This document shows positions 15,861 through 24,541 of a DNA stretch of 64,000 bases, piece by piece (position 1 is the first letter of the stretch; every line of letters starts with the position of its first letter). The notes under the pieces are model-generated. The model saw only the letters and a program-made list of their open reading frames with translations, was not told the origin of the DNA and searched no databases. Where the stretch lies: NCBI RefSeq assembly GCF_041224595.1, contig NZ_JBGFGN010000132.1, forward strand, positions 29,435-93,434, given 5' to 3'. A program made the position numbers and the translations under genes. The stretch comes from Donghicola sp041224595 (GTDB lineage: Bacteria; Pseudomonadota; Alphaproteobacteria; Rhodobacterales; Rhodobacteraceae).

Positions 15861-17188
15861 TGACCGCTCTCCAGCGCCGACAGACCCTTGAGGATGTCGA
15901 TGGCATAAGCCAGCTGGTAATCCTCATCGCGCAGCTTCGCGGCTTCTTCGGCCTTGGCGTTGTCCTCTTCGATCTGGCGGATCTCGTCTTCGCTCAGGCT
16001 GTCATTGGACAGGCTGCCACGCAGGTCCGCTTCGGAACGGGTGCGCGGTGTGCTCTCGTCCTCGTCCTCGACAACCGACGCACGGGGCTGCTGCACCACG
16101 ATGTCAGGCGATACACCCAGGTTCTGGATCGAACGGCCCGACGGCGTGTAATAGCGCGCGGTGGTCAGACGCATCGCGCCATCGCCACGCAGCGGCATCA
16201 CAGTCTGAACCGAGCCTTTGCCGAACGACTTGGTGCCGACGATCACGGCACGGCGGTGATCCTTCAGGGCGCCTGCCACAATCTCGGACGCCGAAGCAGA
16301 ACCGCCGTTGATCAGGACGACGATCGGCTTGCCTTCGGCCAGATCGCCGGGGGTCGCGTTAAAGCGCTCGCCGTCTTCGGGGTTACGGCCACGGGTCGAT
16401 ACGATCTCGCCTTCCTCAAGGAAGGCATCCGCCACCAGAATAGCCTGATTGAGCAGGCCACCGGGGTTGTTGCGCAGGTCGATAATCACACCGCTCAGGT
16501 TGTCCAGTCCGCCGGCCTCTTCGGCTGCTTTGGCCAGACCGTCCTTCAGGTTGTCAAAGGTCTGGTCGTTAAAGGTGCTGACACGCAGAACCACAGCCTC
16601 GCCCTCGGTGCGGGTCCGCACGGCGGTCAGGCGGATGGTGTCGCGAATGATGGTCACGTCGAACGGCTCGGCTTCGCCCTCGCGGACCAGCGTCACCACG
16701 ATCTCGGAGCCCACAGGGCCGCGCATCAGTTCGACCGCTTCGTCCAGCGTCAGGCCCAGCAGGCTCTCGCCGTCCACGTGGGTGATAAAGTCGCCCGACA
16801 ACACGCCCGCCTCTTCGGCAGGGGTGCCATCCATAGGCGCCACGACCTTGACGAAGCCTTCTTCCTGCGTGACCTCGATGCCCAGACCGCCGAACTCGCC
16901 GCGGGTCTGGACGCGCATGTCCTGCGCATCATCGGGGGACAGGTAGCTCGAATGCGGATCAAGGGACTGGAGCATGCCGTTAATGGCCGCTTCGACCAGT
17001 TCGCCCTCGTCAACCTCTTCGACATACTGCGCGCGGATCCGCTCGAAGATGTCGCCGAACAGGTCGAGCTGCTCATACACGTTGACTTGGGTTTTTCCTT
17101 CTTGGGCCAGCAGCGGTCCCGCGATCTGCGTCGAGGCAATCAGCCCCGCCAGAGCGCCACCGCCCACTGCCATCAGAAACTTGCGCAT
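15857..17188 (-). CDS. ctpA: Carboxyl-terminal processing protease, S41 family
   Basis: Periplasmic serine protease of 443 residues with an N-terminal export signal ([29 protein letters not shown]). A PDZ domain spans about 90-175 ([23 protein letters not shown]). The S41 catalytic core has the nucleophile Ser in GGSASASE and the general-base Lys in [13 protein letters not shown] long acidic tail ([15 protein letters not shown] and following) precedes the C-terminus. ATG 17188 lies 9 bases after AAGGA; ATG 17197, which overlaps the upstream stop as ATGA, would add three residues. It is encoded directly after an EnvC-like gene, consistent with a joint role in cell-wall hydrolase control. Confidence 0.93.
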   Translation of the reverse strand: MRKFLMAVGGGALAGLIASTQIAGPLLAQEGKTQVNVYEQLDLFGDIFERIRAQYVEEVDEGELVEAAINGMLQSLDPHSSYLSPDDAQDMRVQTRGEFGGLGIEVTQEEGFVKVVAPMDGTPAEEAGVLSGDFITHVDGESLLGLTLDEAVELMRGPVGSEIVVTLVREGEAEPFDVTIIRDTIRLTAVRTRTEGEAVVLRVSTFNDQTFDNLKDGLAKAAEEAGGLDNLSGVIIDLRNNPGGLLNQAILVADAFLEEGEIVSTRGRNPEDGERFNATPGDLAEGKPIVVLINGGSASASEIVAGALKDHRRAVIVGTKSFGKGSVQTVMPLRGDGAMRLTTARYYTPSGRSIQNLGVSPDIVVQQPRASVVEDEDESTPRTRSEADLRGSLSNDSLSEDEIRQIEEDNAKAEEAAKLRDEDYQLAYAIDILKGLSALESGQ

Positions 17189-17193
17189 TCGTG

Positions 17194-18315
17194 TCATTCC
17201 TTGTCCGTCTTGAACCATTCGGCGGGGTTCACCGTCTCTTGGTCCTCTCTCACTTCGAGATAGAGCGTTTCTGTATTCTGTCCGGCGCTAGCCTGCGTCA
17301 GGATCTCGTCCTGTGCAACACCCGCACCCCCCATGAGGCCCAGCGGATGCCCTGCGGGCAGCACCTGTCCGACCTCACCGTAGACCTGATCGAGCCCTGC
17401 AAGCACGAACAGAATGCCCGGTCCGGGCTCGATAATCATCACATTTCCGTAGTCCAAGAGCGGCCCACGATAGCGAATGGTTGCTGCCGCTGGCGTGGTC
17501 ACCAGCGCCCCGGGCGCCGTCGCGATGACCCAACCGGGGCGCTCGATCCCTGCGGCATCGGGTTGGCCCGCCTCTCTCAGGATGGTCCCTTGCACGGGCA
17601 GAGACAACATGCCGCGCTGCTCGTGGACATCCGGACCGCCCTCCAGCTCGTCACCAACGACGATCTCGCCCAGATTATCGGCAAAGCTGGCCAACGTATC
17701 CGAAGACGCAACCAGCACCGCCGTCTGAACCGGATCAGCGGTGAACTTCATGGGCAGGTCGGTGCGGTCCGAAATCGCAGCGCTCAGCGCGGTGCGCGCC
17801 GTTTGCGCCCCTTGCAGCCCCTCGCGCAGGGTATCCGCCGCCGACTGTTGCAGGGCGCGCAGGGTTCGCACCTCTTCCAGATCACGGGCCAAGCCATCGG
17901 CCTCGGCCTGCAAGGCGGGCGAGATTTCGGTCAGGATCATCCCCGCCCGCGCTGTCCCCGTGGGGCCCGCAGGGTGGGTTAGTTGCACAGGGGCCGGACT
18001 GCGGGAAATGGTCAGCAGGCTGGCCAGCAAATCCGCCACCTGTCCCTGCGCCGAGTTCAACTCCTGCGTCAGCGCCTTTTCGCGGATGGCCGCGCGGCGC
18101 AGCCCAGCGCGTAGGGCCGTCAGCCCCGCCTCATAAGCCTTGACCGTCTGGGTCAGTGCGGCCACGCGGTCCCGCGCCCCTTGGGCATAGTCCAGCGCGA
18201 CAGCCGCCTCGTCCAGCAATCCCTTGGCCCGCAGCGCCGCCGCAGCCGGATCTTCTTGCGCCGCCAACGGGGACGCAAGCAAACCCAGACAGAAAACGAC
18301 CGCGCGGCGCATCAT
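17194..18315 (-). CDS. EnvC-like murein hydrolase activator (degenerate LytM/M23 domain)
   Basis: Exported protein of 373 residues: signal peptide (AVVFCLGLLASPLAAQ), a long helical Ala/Arg/Leu-rich coiled-coil region (about 25-190), and a C-terminal M23/LytM-fold domain (about 235-365, RGMLSLPVQGTILREAG to PAGHPLGLMGG). The zinc ligands of active LytM enzymes are missing: where HxH should lie the sequence is LFVLAGLDQVYG. That pattern is known from EnvC/NlpD activators, which switch on amidases instead of cutting peptidoglycan. It is translationally coupled on both sides (TGATG with gpmI, adjacent to ctpA). Confidence 0.85.
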   Translation of the reverse strand: MMRRAVVFCLGLLASPLAAQEDPAAAALRAKGLLDEAAVALDYAQGARDRVAALTQTVKAYEAGLTALRAGLRRAAIREKALTQELNSAQGQVADLLASLLTISRSPAPVQLTHPAGPTGTARAGMILTEISPALQAEADGLARDLEEVRTLRALQQSAADTLREGLQGAQTARTALSAAISDRTDLPMKFTADPVQTAVLVASSDTLASFADNLGEIVVGDELEGGPDVHEQRGMLSLPVQGTILREAGQPDAAGIERPGWVIATAPGALVTTPAAATIRYRGPLLDYGNVMIIEPGPGILFVLAGLDQVYGEVGQVLPAGHPLGLMGGAGVAQDEILTQASAGQNTETLYLEVREDQETVNPAEWFKTDKE

Positions 18316-19832
18316 CACTTGATCAGGCTCTCACCAGTCATTTCTTCGGGCTTCTCGACACCCATCAGCTGCAGCACGGTCGGCGCCAGATCGGCCAGAC
18401 GACCGTCACGCAGTTCCGCGCCCTCGGGGCCGCCGACCATGACGACCGGCACAAGGTTCAGGGTGTGCGCGGTGTGTGCGCCACCCGACTTGGGGTCGAC
18501 CATCACTTCACAGTTGCCGTGGTCCGCCGTCACGATCATCGCGCCGCCCTTGGCTTCCAGCGCCTTCAGCGCCTCGCCCAGACCGCTGTCCACCGCTTCA
18601 CACGCGGCCTTCGCGGCCTCTAGGTCGCCGGTGTGGCCAACCATGTCGGGGTTCGCGTAGTTCACCACGATCATGTCGTAATCCCCGTTGATCGCCTCGA
18701 CGAACTTGGCGGTCACTTCGGGGGCCGACATCTCGGGCTGCAGGTCATAGGTCGCCACGTTCGGCGACTTCGGCATGAAACGATCCTCGCCCTCTTCGGG
18801 CACCTCGACACCACCGTTGAGGAAGAACGTCACGTGGGGGTATTTCTCGGTCTCGGCCAGACGGAACTGCGTCTTGCCCTGCTTGGCGACCCAAGCGCCC
18901 AGCGTGTTCACGATTTTCCGCTTGGGGAAAGCCGTGTCCATGTAGTCGTTGTGACCGTCCGAATATTCCACCATGCCCAGCAGCGCCGACAGCTTGGGGC
19001 GCTCGCCCACTTCGAAATCATTGAAATCGGGTTCGCCAATCGCACGCAGGATTTCACGGGCACGGTCCGCACGGAAGTTCAGACAGAAGAAGCCGTCGCC
19101 GTCATGCACGCCTTCGAACCCACCGATCACAACCGGCTTGATGAACTCGTCCAGCACGTCCTGCTTGTAGCTGTCTTTCACCGCATCTTCGGCGGTCGCG
19201 GCCTCAAAGCCCTTGCCGCCCACCATCGCGTCATAGGCCAGCTGCACCCGCTCCCAGCGGTTGTCGCGGTCCATGGCGTAGTAGCGGCCCGACACCGTCG
19301 CAATAAATGCGCCCTCGGGCAGGCGCTCTTCCAGCTCGGCCACAAACTTGTCAGCGGACTTGGGCGCCACATCGCGGCCGTCGGTGACCACGTGCATTGC
19401 GACGGTCACGCCCGCATCGGTGATCGCCTTGGCGGCGGCCAGCGCGTGCTCGGTGTGGCCATGCACACCGCCGTCCGAAATCAGACCCATCACGTGGGCC
19501 ATGCCCGCGCTCTCGGTCACTTTGGCGATAAACGCCTGCAATTCTTCGTTCTCGTAGAAAGAGCCATCCTCGATCGCCAGATCGATCTGCCCCAAGTCCA
19601 TCGCGACCACACGGCCTGCGCCGATGTTGGTGTGACCCACTTCGGAGTTGCCCATCTGGCCGGATGGCAGACCCGCATCGGGACCGTGGGTGATCAGCCG
19701 CGCATGGGGGCACTCGTTCCAGATACGGTCAAAGTTGGGCGTCGACGCCAGCGCTGGCGCGTTCGCCGGACTGTCATCACTCAGTCCCCAACCATCCAGA
19801 ATACATAGAACAACGGGCTTGGGTGCAGTCAT
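18315..19832 (-). CDS. gpmI: 2,3-bisphosphoglycerate-independent phosphoglycerate mutase
   Basis: Glycolytic/gluconeogenic enzyme interconverting 3- and 2-phosphoglycerate, with two Mn2+ and a phosphoserine intermediate. 505 residues, normal for GpmI. The metal motif CILDGWGLSD is at the N-terminus and the catalytic Ser is in GQMGNSEVGHTNIGAGR (about 62-78). VTDGRDVAPKSA, HTAHTLNLVPVV and TADHGNCE supply the remaining metal ligands. It is part of the rsfS-rlmH-gpmI-envC-ctpA-rppH unit, an order common in Rhodobacterales. Confidence 0.97.
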   Translation of the reverse strand: MTAPKPVVLCILDGWGLSDDSPANAPALASTPNFDRIWNECPHARLITHGPDAGLPSGQMGNSEVGHTNIGAGRVVAMDLGQIDLAIEDGSFYENEELQAFIAKVTESAGMAHVMGLISDGGVHGHTEHALAAAKAITDAGVTVAMHVVTDGRDVAPKSADKFVAELEERLPEGAFIATVSGRYYAMDRDNRWERVQLAYDAMVGGKGFEAATAEDAVKDSYKQDVLDEFIKPVVIGGFEGVHDGDGFFCLNFRADRAREILRAIGEPDFNDFEVGERPKLSALLGMVEYSDGHNDYMDTAFPKRKIVNTLGAWVAKQGKTQFRLAETEKYPHVTFFLNGGVEVPEEGEDRFMPKSPNVATYDLQPEMSAPEVTAKFVEAINGDYDMIVVNYANPDMVGHTGDLEAAKAACEAVDSGLGEALKALEAKGGAMIVTADHGNCEVMVDPKSGGAHTAHTLNLVPVVMVGGPEGAELRDGRLADLAPTVLQLMGVEKPEEMTGESLIK

Positions 19833-19949
19833 GGTGTTACCTCCTAGGCTTGCCCTCTCCTAGCGCAAGGCAAGCGCGGGGTGAACCATCCCTGTATCGG
19901 CGAACTGGATTTTTTGGTCAAAAACCGGAAGCAGCCCGATCAGGGGCGC

Positions 19950-20420
19950 TTATTCGCGGTGATACGGCGCGTTCGACAGGATCGAGGCCGCGCGATACAG
20001 CTGCTCGGTCAGCATGACCCGCACCAGCATGTGCGGCCACACCATCTTGCCAAAGCTGATCGCGAAATCCGCCTCGGCGCGCAGGGACGGGTCGATCCCG
20101 TCCGCCCCGCCAATCACAAAGGCCAAGTCCTGCGTGCCCGTGTCGCGCCAGCCCGCCATCTTGTCCGCAAACTGGGGCGAGGTCATAAGCTTGCCGCGTT
20201 CATCCATGACGACCAGCCGCGAGCCGCTGGGGATCGCCTTGCGCAGCAGATCCGCCTCAGCGCCCATGCCGCGGGACTTCTTATCCTCGACCTCAATGAC
20301 CTTAGCCGGGCCAAGGCCCAAGGCCCGCCCGGTTCGGTCAAATCGCGTCAGATAGTCGTCAATAAGAGTGGCCTCGGGCCCCGACCGCAGTCGGCCCACC
20401 ACGCATAAATGCACGCGCAT
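19950..20420 (-). CDS. rlmH: 23S rRNA (pseudouridine1915-N3)-methyltransferase RlmH
   Basis: Small SPOUT methyltransferase of 156 residues that acts on the assembled 70S ribosome at helix 69. It begins MRVHLCVVGRLRSGPE and has the AdoMet knot FVIGGADGIDPSLR (about 104-117). It ends with the signature LVRVMLTEQLYRAASILSNAPYHRE. It lies 26 bases after rsfS. Length and C-terminus match the family exactly. Confidence 0.97.
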   Translation of the reverse strand: MRVHLCVVGRLRSGPEATLIDDYLTRFDRTGRALGLGPAKVIEVEDKKSRGMGAEADLLRKAIPSGSRLVVMDERGKLMTSPQFADKMAGWRDTGTQDLAFVIGGADGIDPSLRAEADFAISFGKMVWPHMLVRVMLTEQLYRAASILSNAPYHRE

Positions 20421-20446
20421 CGTCAGTCCCTAGCGGCGTGCCAGCC

Positions 20447-20833
20447 TCAGGCGGTGCCCGCAGGCTGCCACATCTTCTCGAGCTGGTAGAACTCGCGCAC
20501 TTCGGGACGGAACACGTGGACAACAACGTCGCCAGTGTCGATCAACACCCAGTCGCCGCCTTCTTTGCCCTCGATCTTCGAATAGATGCCGAACGCTTCT
20601 TTCAGGCGATCGACCAGCTTTTCCGCGATCGAGACAACCTGACGGCTCGAGCGACCCGAAACGATGACCATATAATCACCGATCGAAGAAACACCGCGCA
20701 GATCGATCTGCACGACATCTTCGGCCTTGTCATCATCAAGAGAGGTCAGGATACGGGACAAGATGGCTTCACTTGTCACTTCGGCATCCGCTGCCGGAAC
20801 GGGTTCAGCAGACTGGGCTGCTTGGTTCGTCAT
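20447..20833 (-). CDS. rsfS: Ribosome silencing factor RsfS
   Basis: RsfS/Iojap protein of 128 residues that binds L14 and blocks subunit joining when nutrients are scarce. Core features are DIVQIDLRGVSS-type strand VVQIDLRGVSSIGDYMVIVSG, SSRQVVSIAEKLVDRLKE and GDWVLIDTGDVVVHVFRPEVREFYQLEKMW. An N-terminal extension of about 25 residues (MTNQAAQSAEPVPAADAEV) precedes the domain. It is the first confident gene of the minus-strand operon; its promoter must lie within 20834-20921 or upstream. Confidence 0.95.
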   Translation of the reverse strand: MTNQAAQSAEPVPAADAEVTSEAILSRILTSLDDDKAEDVVQIDLRGVSSIGDYMVIVSGRSSRQVVSIAEKLVDRLKEAFGIYSKIEGKEGGDWVLIDTGDVVVHVFRPEVREFYQLEKMWQPAGTA

Positions 20834-20921
20834 AGTCAGGACTTGGTCCTCCTAGATACACGCCGAATAGCCCCGGCGCTGGACATATATATAGCCTACC
20901 ACTTTTGCGGCTTTCCCTCAA

Positions 20922-21101
20922 TCACCGAGGGGGCATCGCAACGGGCGACTCACTTGGCGCGCCTTCATAACGGGCGTTCGCGGGCTGTTCCACCGGCTGA
21001 CCCGAAATTTCGAGACTCGCATGCGCCCAGCCAAAGCTCAGGCACAGGGCCAAAATCAGCAGGATTTGCAGCAAGCACAGAGGCTTCGTCAGTATGGTCA
21101 C
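20922..21101 (-). CDS. Possible small exported protein, 59 residues
   Basis: A GTG-initiated ORF with an N-terminal hydrophobic stretch (PLCLLQILLILALCLSFGWA) that looks like a signal peptide or single membrane anchor. A short polar tail follows, containing SLEISGQPVEQ and ending VAMPPR. The ribosome-binding site is weak (GGAT about 9 bases upstream). It is 88 bases upstream of rsfS on the same strand. The signal-like composition is the main support; it could be chance. Confidence 0.4.
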   Translation of the reverse strand: MTILTKPLCLLQILLILALCLSFGWAHASLEISGQPVEQPANARYEGAPSESPVAMPPR

Positions 21102-21190
21102 GCGCTAAACATCCGTTGGTGAATCACAAGCCGCGGCGTGTAACACGACTTGCCCTTGCAGCGAAGCCCTCTGCGCTGTATTTCCACGCC

Positions 21191-21283
21191 ATGATGGTAA
21201 TTTTCGATATGGATGATCGCGCACGCCTGCCGTGGCGCTTCTTCGGTGCGATGCACACCGTTCTCGCCCGCCTATAAGGCGGG
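21191..21283 (+). promoter_or_regulatory. leuC leader: short ORF ending inside a hairpin
   Basis: A 28-codon ORF (21191-21277) ends ...VLARL, with the rare Leu codon CTA just before its stop. The stop lies inside the hairpin CCCGCC-TATAA-GGCGGG (21267-21283), 52 bases before leuC. The layout recalls a translation-dependent leader, but the ORF has no ribosome-binding site and only three Leu codons, so this is tentative. The rest of 21102-21335 shows nothing else recognisable. Confidence 0.25.
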
Positions 21284-21335
21284 ACCCGAACCACTATTCC
21301 ATCACATTTTCCAAAGATATCCACGGGAGAGGACC

Positions 21336-22745
21336 ATGACCGCCCCGAAGACACTCTATGACAAGATCTGGGATGCCCACGTTGCCCACGAGGCAGAAGA
21401 CGGCACCTGCTTGCTGTATATCGACCGTCACCTCGTACACGAAGTGACCAGCCCTCAGGCATTCGAAGGCCTGCGTATGGCCGGCCGCACCGTGCACGCG
21501 CCCGAGAAAACCATTGCGGTTCCGGACCACAACGTCCCCACCACCGCGGGCCGTGACGATCCGTCGAACATGCCCGAGGACAGCCGCATTCAGGTTGCCG
21601 CTCTGGACACCAACGCAAAAGAGTTCGGCATCCACTACTACCCCGTGACCGACGTCCGTCAGGGCATCGTGCACATCGTCGGCCCCGAACAGGGTTGGAC
21701 CCTGCCCGGCATGACCGTGGTTTGTGGTGACAGCCACACCGCGACTCACGGTGCGTTCGGCGCGCTGGCCCACGGCATCGGCACTTCGGAAGTGGAACAC
21801 GTTCTGGCCACCCAGACCCTGATCCAGAAGAAGTCCAAGAACATGAAGGTCGAGATCACCGGCAAACTGATGCCCGGTGTGACCGCCAAAGACATCGTTC
21901 TGCGCATCATCGCGGAAACCGGCACCGCTGGCGGCACAGGCTACGTGATCGAGTATTGCGGCGAAGCGATCCGTGACCTGTCCATGGAAGGTCGAATGAC
22001 CATCTGTAACATGGCCATCGAAGGCGGCGCCCGCGCCGGTCTGATCGCCCCCGACGAGACCACCTTTGAATATGTCAAAGGCCGCCCCCACGCCCCCAAA
22101 GGCGCCCAGTGGGAAGCTGCTCTGAACTGGTGGAAGACCCTCTACACCGACGAAGGCGCGCACTTCGACAAAGTGCTGGTCATCGAAGGTGAGTCGATCG
22201 AGCCCACCGTGACTTGGGGCACCTCGCCCGAGGACGCACTGCCGATCAGCGCCGTCGTTCCCACCCCCGCCGACTTCCAAGGCGGCAAGGTCGAAGCGGC
22301 TGCCCGCTCGATCGAGTACATGGGTCTGACTTCGGGCACTCCGCTGACCGACATCGAGATCGACACCGTGTTCATCGGGTCCTGCACCAACGGCCGCATC
22401 GAAGACCTGCGCGCCGCTGCAGAAATCTTGAAGGGCAAGAAGGTCAAAGAAGGCATGCGTGCCATGATCGTTCCCGGTTCGGGTCTGGTCCGCGCTCAGG
22501 CTGAAGAAGAAGGTCTGGCAGACATCTTCAAGGAAGCCGGTTTCGAATGGCGCCTTGCTGGCTGCTCGATGTGCCTTGCCATGAACCCCGACCAGCTGAA
22601 GCCAGGAGAGCGTTGCGCCGCAACCTCGAACCGCAACTTCGAAGGTCGTCAGGGCCGTGGTGGCCGTACGCACCTGATGTCGCCCGCGATGGCAGCAGCC
22701 GCTGCGATCACCGGCAAGATCACCGACGTGCGCACTCTCGCCTGA
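21336..22745 (+). CDS. leuC: 3-isopropylmalate dehydratase large subunit
   Basis: Aconitase-family enzyme that, with LeuD, isomerises 2- to 3-isopropylmalate in leucine synthesis. 469 residues. The [4Fe-4S] ligands are Cys in [12 protein letters not shown] and the CSMC pair of [35 protein letters not shown] is present near residue 128-150. GGGAGAGGA precedes ATG 21336. leuD follows 98 bases later on the same strand. Confidence 0.98.
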   Translation: MTAPKTLYDKIWDAHVAHEAEDGTCLLYIDRHLVHEVTSPQAFEGLRMAGRTVHAPEKTIAVPDHNVPTTAGRDDPSNMPEDSRIQVAALDTNAKEFGIHYYPVTDVRQGIVHIVGPEQGWTLPGMTVVCGDSHTATHGAFGALAHGIGTSEVEHVLATQTLIQKKSKNMKVEITGKLMPGVTAKDIVLRIIAETGTAGGTGYVIEYCGEAIRDLSMEGRMTICNMAIEGGARAGLIAPDETTFEYVKGRPHAPKGAQWEAALNWWKTLYTDEGAHFDKVLVIEGESIEPTVTWGTSPEDALPISAVVPTPADFQGGKVEAAARSIEYMGLTSGTPLTDIEIDTVFIGSCTNGRIEDLRAAAEILKGKKVKEGMRAMIVPGSGLVRAQAEEEGLADIFKEAGFEWRLAGCSMCLAMNPDQLKPGERCAATSNRNFEGRQGRGGRTHLMSPAMAAAAAITGKITDVRTLA

Positions 22746-22843
22746 TAAATCCCGCCGCCTGCGTCAGGCGGTCATGTATGTACGTAAGCCATACGTGATC
22801 CAGACGCAGGCCATACCCACCTTTTTCGGAAGGAAGACAGGAT

Positions 22844-23449
22844 ATGGACAAGTTCGAAAAACTCAGCGGGATCGCCGCACCCATGCCGTTGATCAACATC
22901 GACACCGATATGATCATCCCCAAGCAGTTCCTGAAAACCATCAAGCGTTCGGGCCTCGGCGTGAACCTGTTTGATGAAATGCGCTACGACGACAACGGCA
23001 ACGAAATCCCTGATTTCGTGCTGAACAAGCCCGCCTACCGCGAAGCCGAGATCATCATTGCCGGTGACAACTTTGGCTGTGGCTCGTCGCGCGAACACGC
23101 CCCTTGGGCGATCAAAGATTTCGGCATCAAGTGCGTGATCGCACCCAGCTTTGCCGACATCTTCTTCAACAACTGCTTCAAGAACGGCATCCTGCCGATC
23201 GTTCTGCCCCAAGAGCAGGTCGACGTGCTGATGAAGGACGCAGAAAAAGGCGCCAACGCCCGTATGGAAGTGGATCTGGAAGCCCAGACCATCACCACCT
23301 CGGACGGCGAGACCTTTGCCTTTGAAGTCGACGCATTCCGTAAGCATTGCTTACTCAATGGCCTCGATGACATCGGCCTGACCCTCGAAAAGAAAGCTGC
23401 AATTGATTCTTACGAGTCGGCAGCAGCGCAGGCGCGTCCTTGGGTCTAA
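22844..23449 (+). CDS. leuD: 3-isopropylmalate dehydratase small subunit
   Basis: Swivelling-domain subunit of isopropylmalate isomerase, 201 residues. It shows [19 protein letters not shown] at the N-terminus and the active-site segment [17 protein letters not shown] (about 73-89). GGAAGGAAG precedes the start. The gap from leuC carries the hairpin CCGCCTG-CGT-CAGGCGG (22751-22767), probably an mRNA processing or stabilising element. A terminator follows. Confidence 0.98.
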   Translation: MDKFEKLSGIAAPMPLINIDTDMIIPKQFLKTIKRSGLGVNLFDEMRYDDNGNEIPDFVLNKPAYREAEIIIAGDNFGCGSSREHAPWAIKDFGIKCVIAPSFADIFFNNCFKNGILPIVLPQEQVDVLMKDAEKGANARMEVDLEAQTITTSDGETFAFEVDAFRKHCLLNGLDDIGLTLEKKAAIDSYESAAAQARPWV

Positions 23450-23477
23450 GACCCTGACAAAACACAAGATATAGATG

Positions 23478-23502
23478 GGGGCCGTATTTCGGCCCCTTTT
23501 TT
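23478..23502 (+). terminator. Terminator after leuCD
   Basis: GGGGCC (23478-23483) pairs with GGCCCC (23491-23496) around a 7-base loop, followed by TTTTTT. Confidence 0.88.
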
Positions 23503-23555
23503 GCTTACGGTTTGATGCAGAATAGCACCAGCTTTTCCCCGAATCCGCCCCAATA

Positions 23556-23574
23556 TGTAAGTAACGTACTTACA
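23556..23574. promoter_or_regulatory. 19-bp palindrome upstream of a membrane-protein gene
   Basis: TGTAAGTA-ACG-TACTTACA is a perfect inverted repeat (8+3+8) 130 bases before GTG 23705. Size and symmetry fit a TetR-type operator. No TetR gene is adjacent, so its binding protein is unknown. Confidence 0.5.
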
Positions 23575-23704
23575 GGTATTGAGACCTGACCCCGATATTG
23601 GCAGCATTGTGTCAAGATTGAGGCATTCCGCACCATAAGCGGATCAGGTGGGTCAAAAGGCACGGCAAAAAAGGCCAAGCCCGCCCTGGTAGAAAGGTAG
23701 AGCA

Positions 23705-24541
23705 GTGTTCACACGTTTTGTGAGCGCACTTGTGCGCGCGATATTCGTTGTGCTGTTGATCGCGACCCCGTGGCTGTTGCTGCCCGGTCCGAATGACAGT
23801 GCGCCCATCGTCCTTCTGGTGGCGATCTTTGTCGGCTGGCTCGTCTTTTCGGAATACATGACCGAATACCCCAGCCTGATCGAGTTCCGCGACGCCCCCC
23901 CGTACAACCGTCTGCGGTTCGGCGCCCTGTTTGCGACCGTTCTGGTGCTGACGCTGATCCAGCGCGGCATTGCGCATCCCAGCCCCATCAGCGAGCTGTT
24001 TACCGCGATCTCGCACGTGGTCGGCGATGCGCTCGACTTCCCGTTCTCGCCCGTGCGCCTGATGGTTCTATCCCTGCCCGAAGGCGCCCACGCCGTCGAT
24101 GTTGACATGCTGCGTCGCACCTCGGCGATTGCCTATCTGATGTCGCTCATCTCGTTGGTTTTCTTCATCTTTATCATGTGGCTGAACGGCTGGCCTCGCC
24201 AGAATGGCAGCTTCAATGTGTGGACCAACCTGCCCACCTTTGACCCCACCGGTGGGGGCGATGTGGTCGGCCGTCTGAACCGCGACGCCAATCTTTACGT
24301 GGCCTTAGGCTTTTTACTGCCATTCTTGTTCCCGGCCTTTCTGCAGGCCGCTGCGGGGATCGTTGACCCGATCGCTGTGGCCCAACCGAAGTCACTGATC
24401 TGGACCGTCAGCCTATGGGCCTTTGTACCGTCGAGCCTTTTGATGCGGGGCATTGCCACCGCCCGCGTCGCATCGATGATCGCGGACAAACGTCGCCGGT
24501 CCATGGACCGCGACACCGAGGATATGCACGTCTTCGGCTGA
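23705..24541 (+). CDS. Polytopic membrane protein of unknown function
   Basis: A 278-residue protein with about six membrane helices (near 10-28, 34-51, 72-89, 141-163, 200-222 and 232-253) and a short basic tail KRRRSMDRDTEDMHVFG. The family was not recognised. GTG 23705 is preceded by AAAGG at a good distance. The next ORF overlaps its end in another frame, suggesting the two are co-transcribed. A 19-bp palindrome lies upstream. Confidence 0.75.
   Translation: MFTRFVSALVRAIFVVLLIATPWLLLPGPNDSAPIVLLVAIFVGWLVFSEYMTEYPSLIEFRDAPPYNRLRFGALFATVLVLTLIQRGIAHPSPISELFTAISHVVGDALDFPFSPVRLMVLSLPEGAHAVDVDMLRRTSAIAYLMSLISLVFFIFIMWLNGWPRQNGSFNVWTNLPTFDPTGGGDVVGRLNRDANLYVALGFLLPFLFPAFLQAAAGIVDPIAVAQPKSLIWTVSLWAFVPSSLLMRGIATARVASMIADKRRRSMDRDTEDMHVFG

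Noticed and set aside
18633..19808. 391-codon open frame on the plus strand
   Set aside because: It is antisense to gpmI; a shadow frame.
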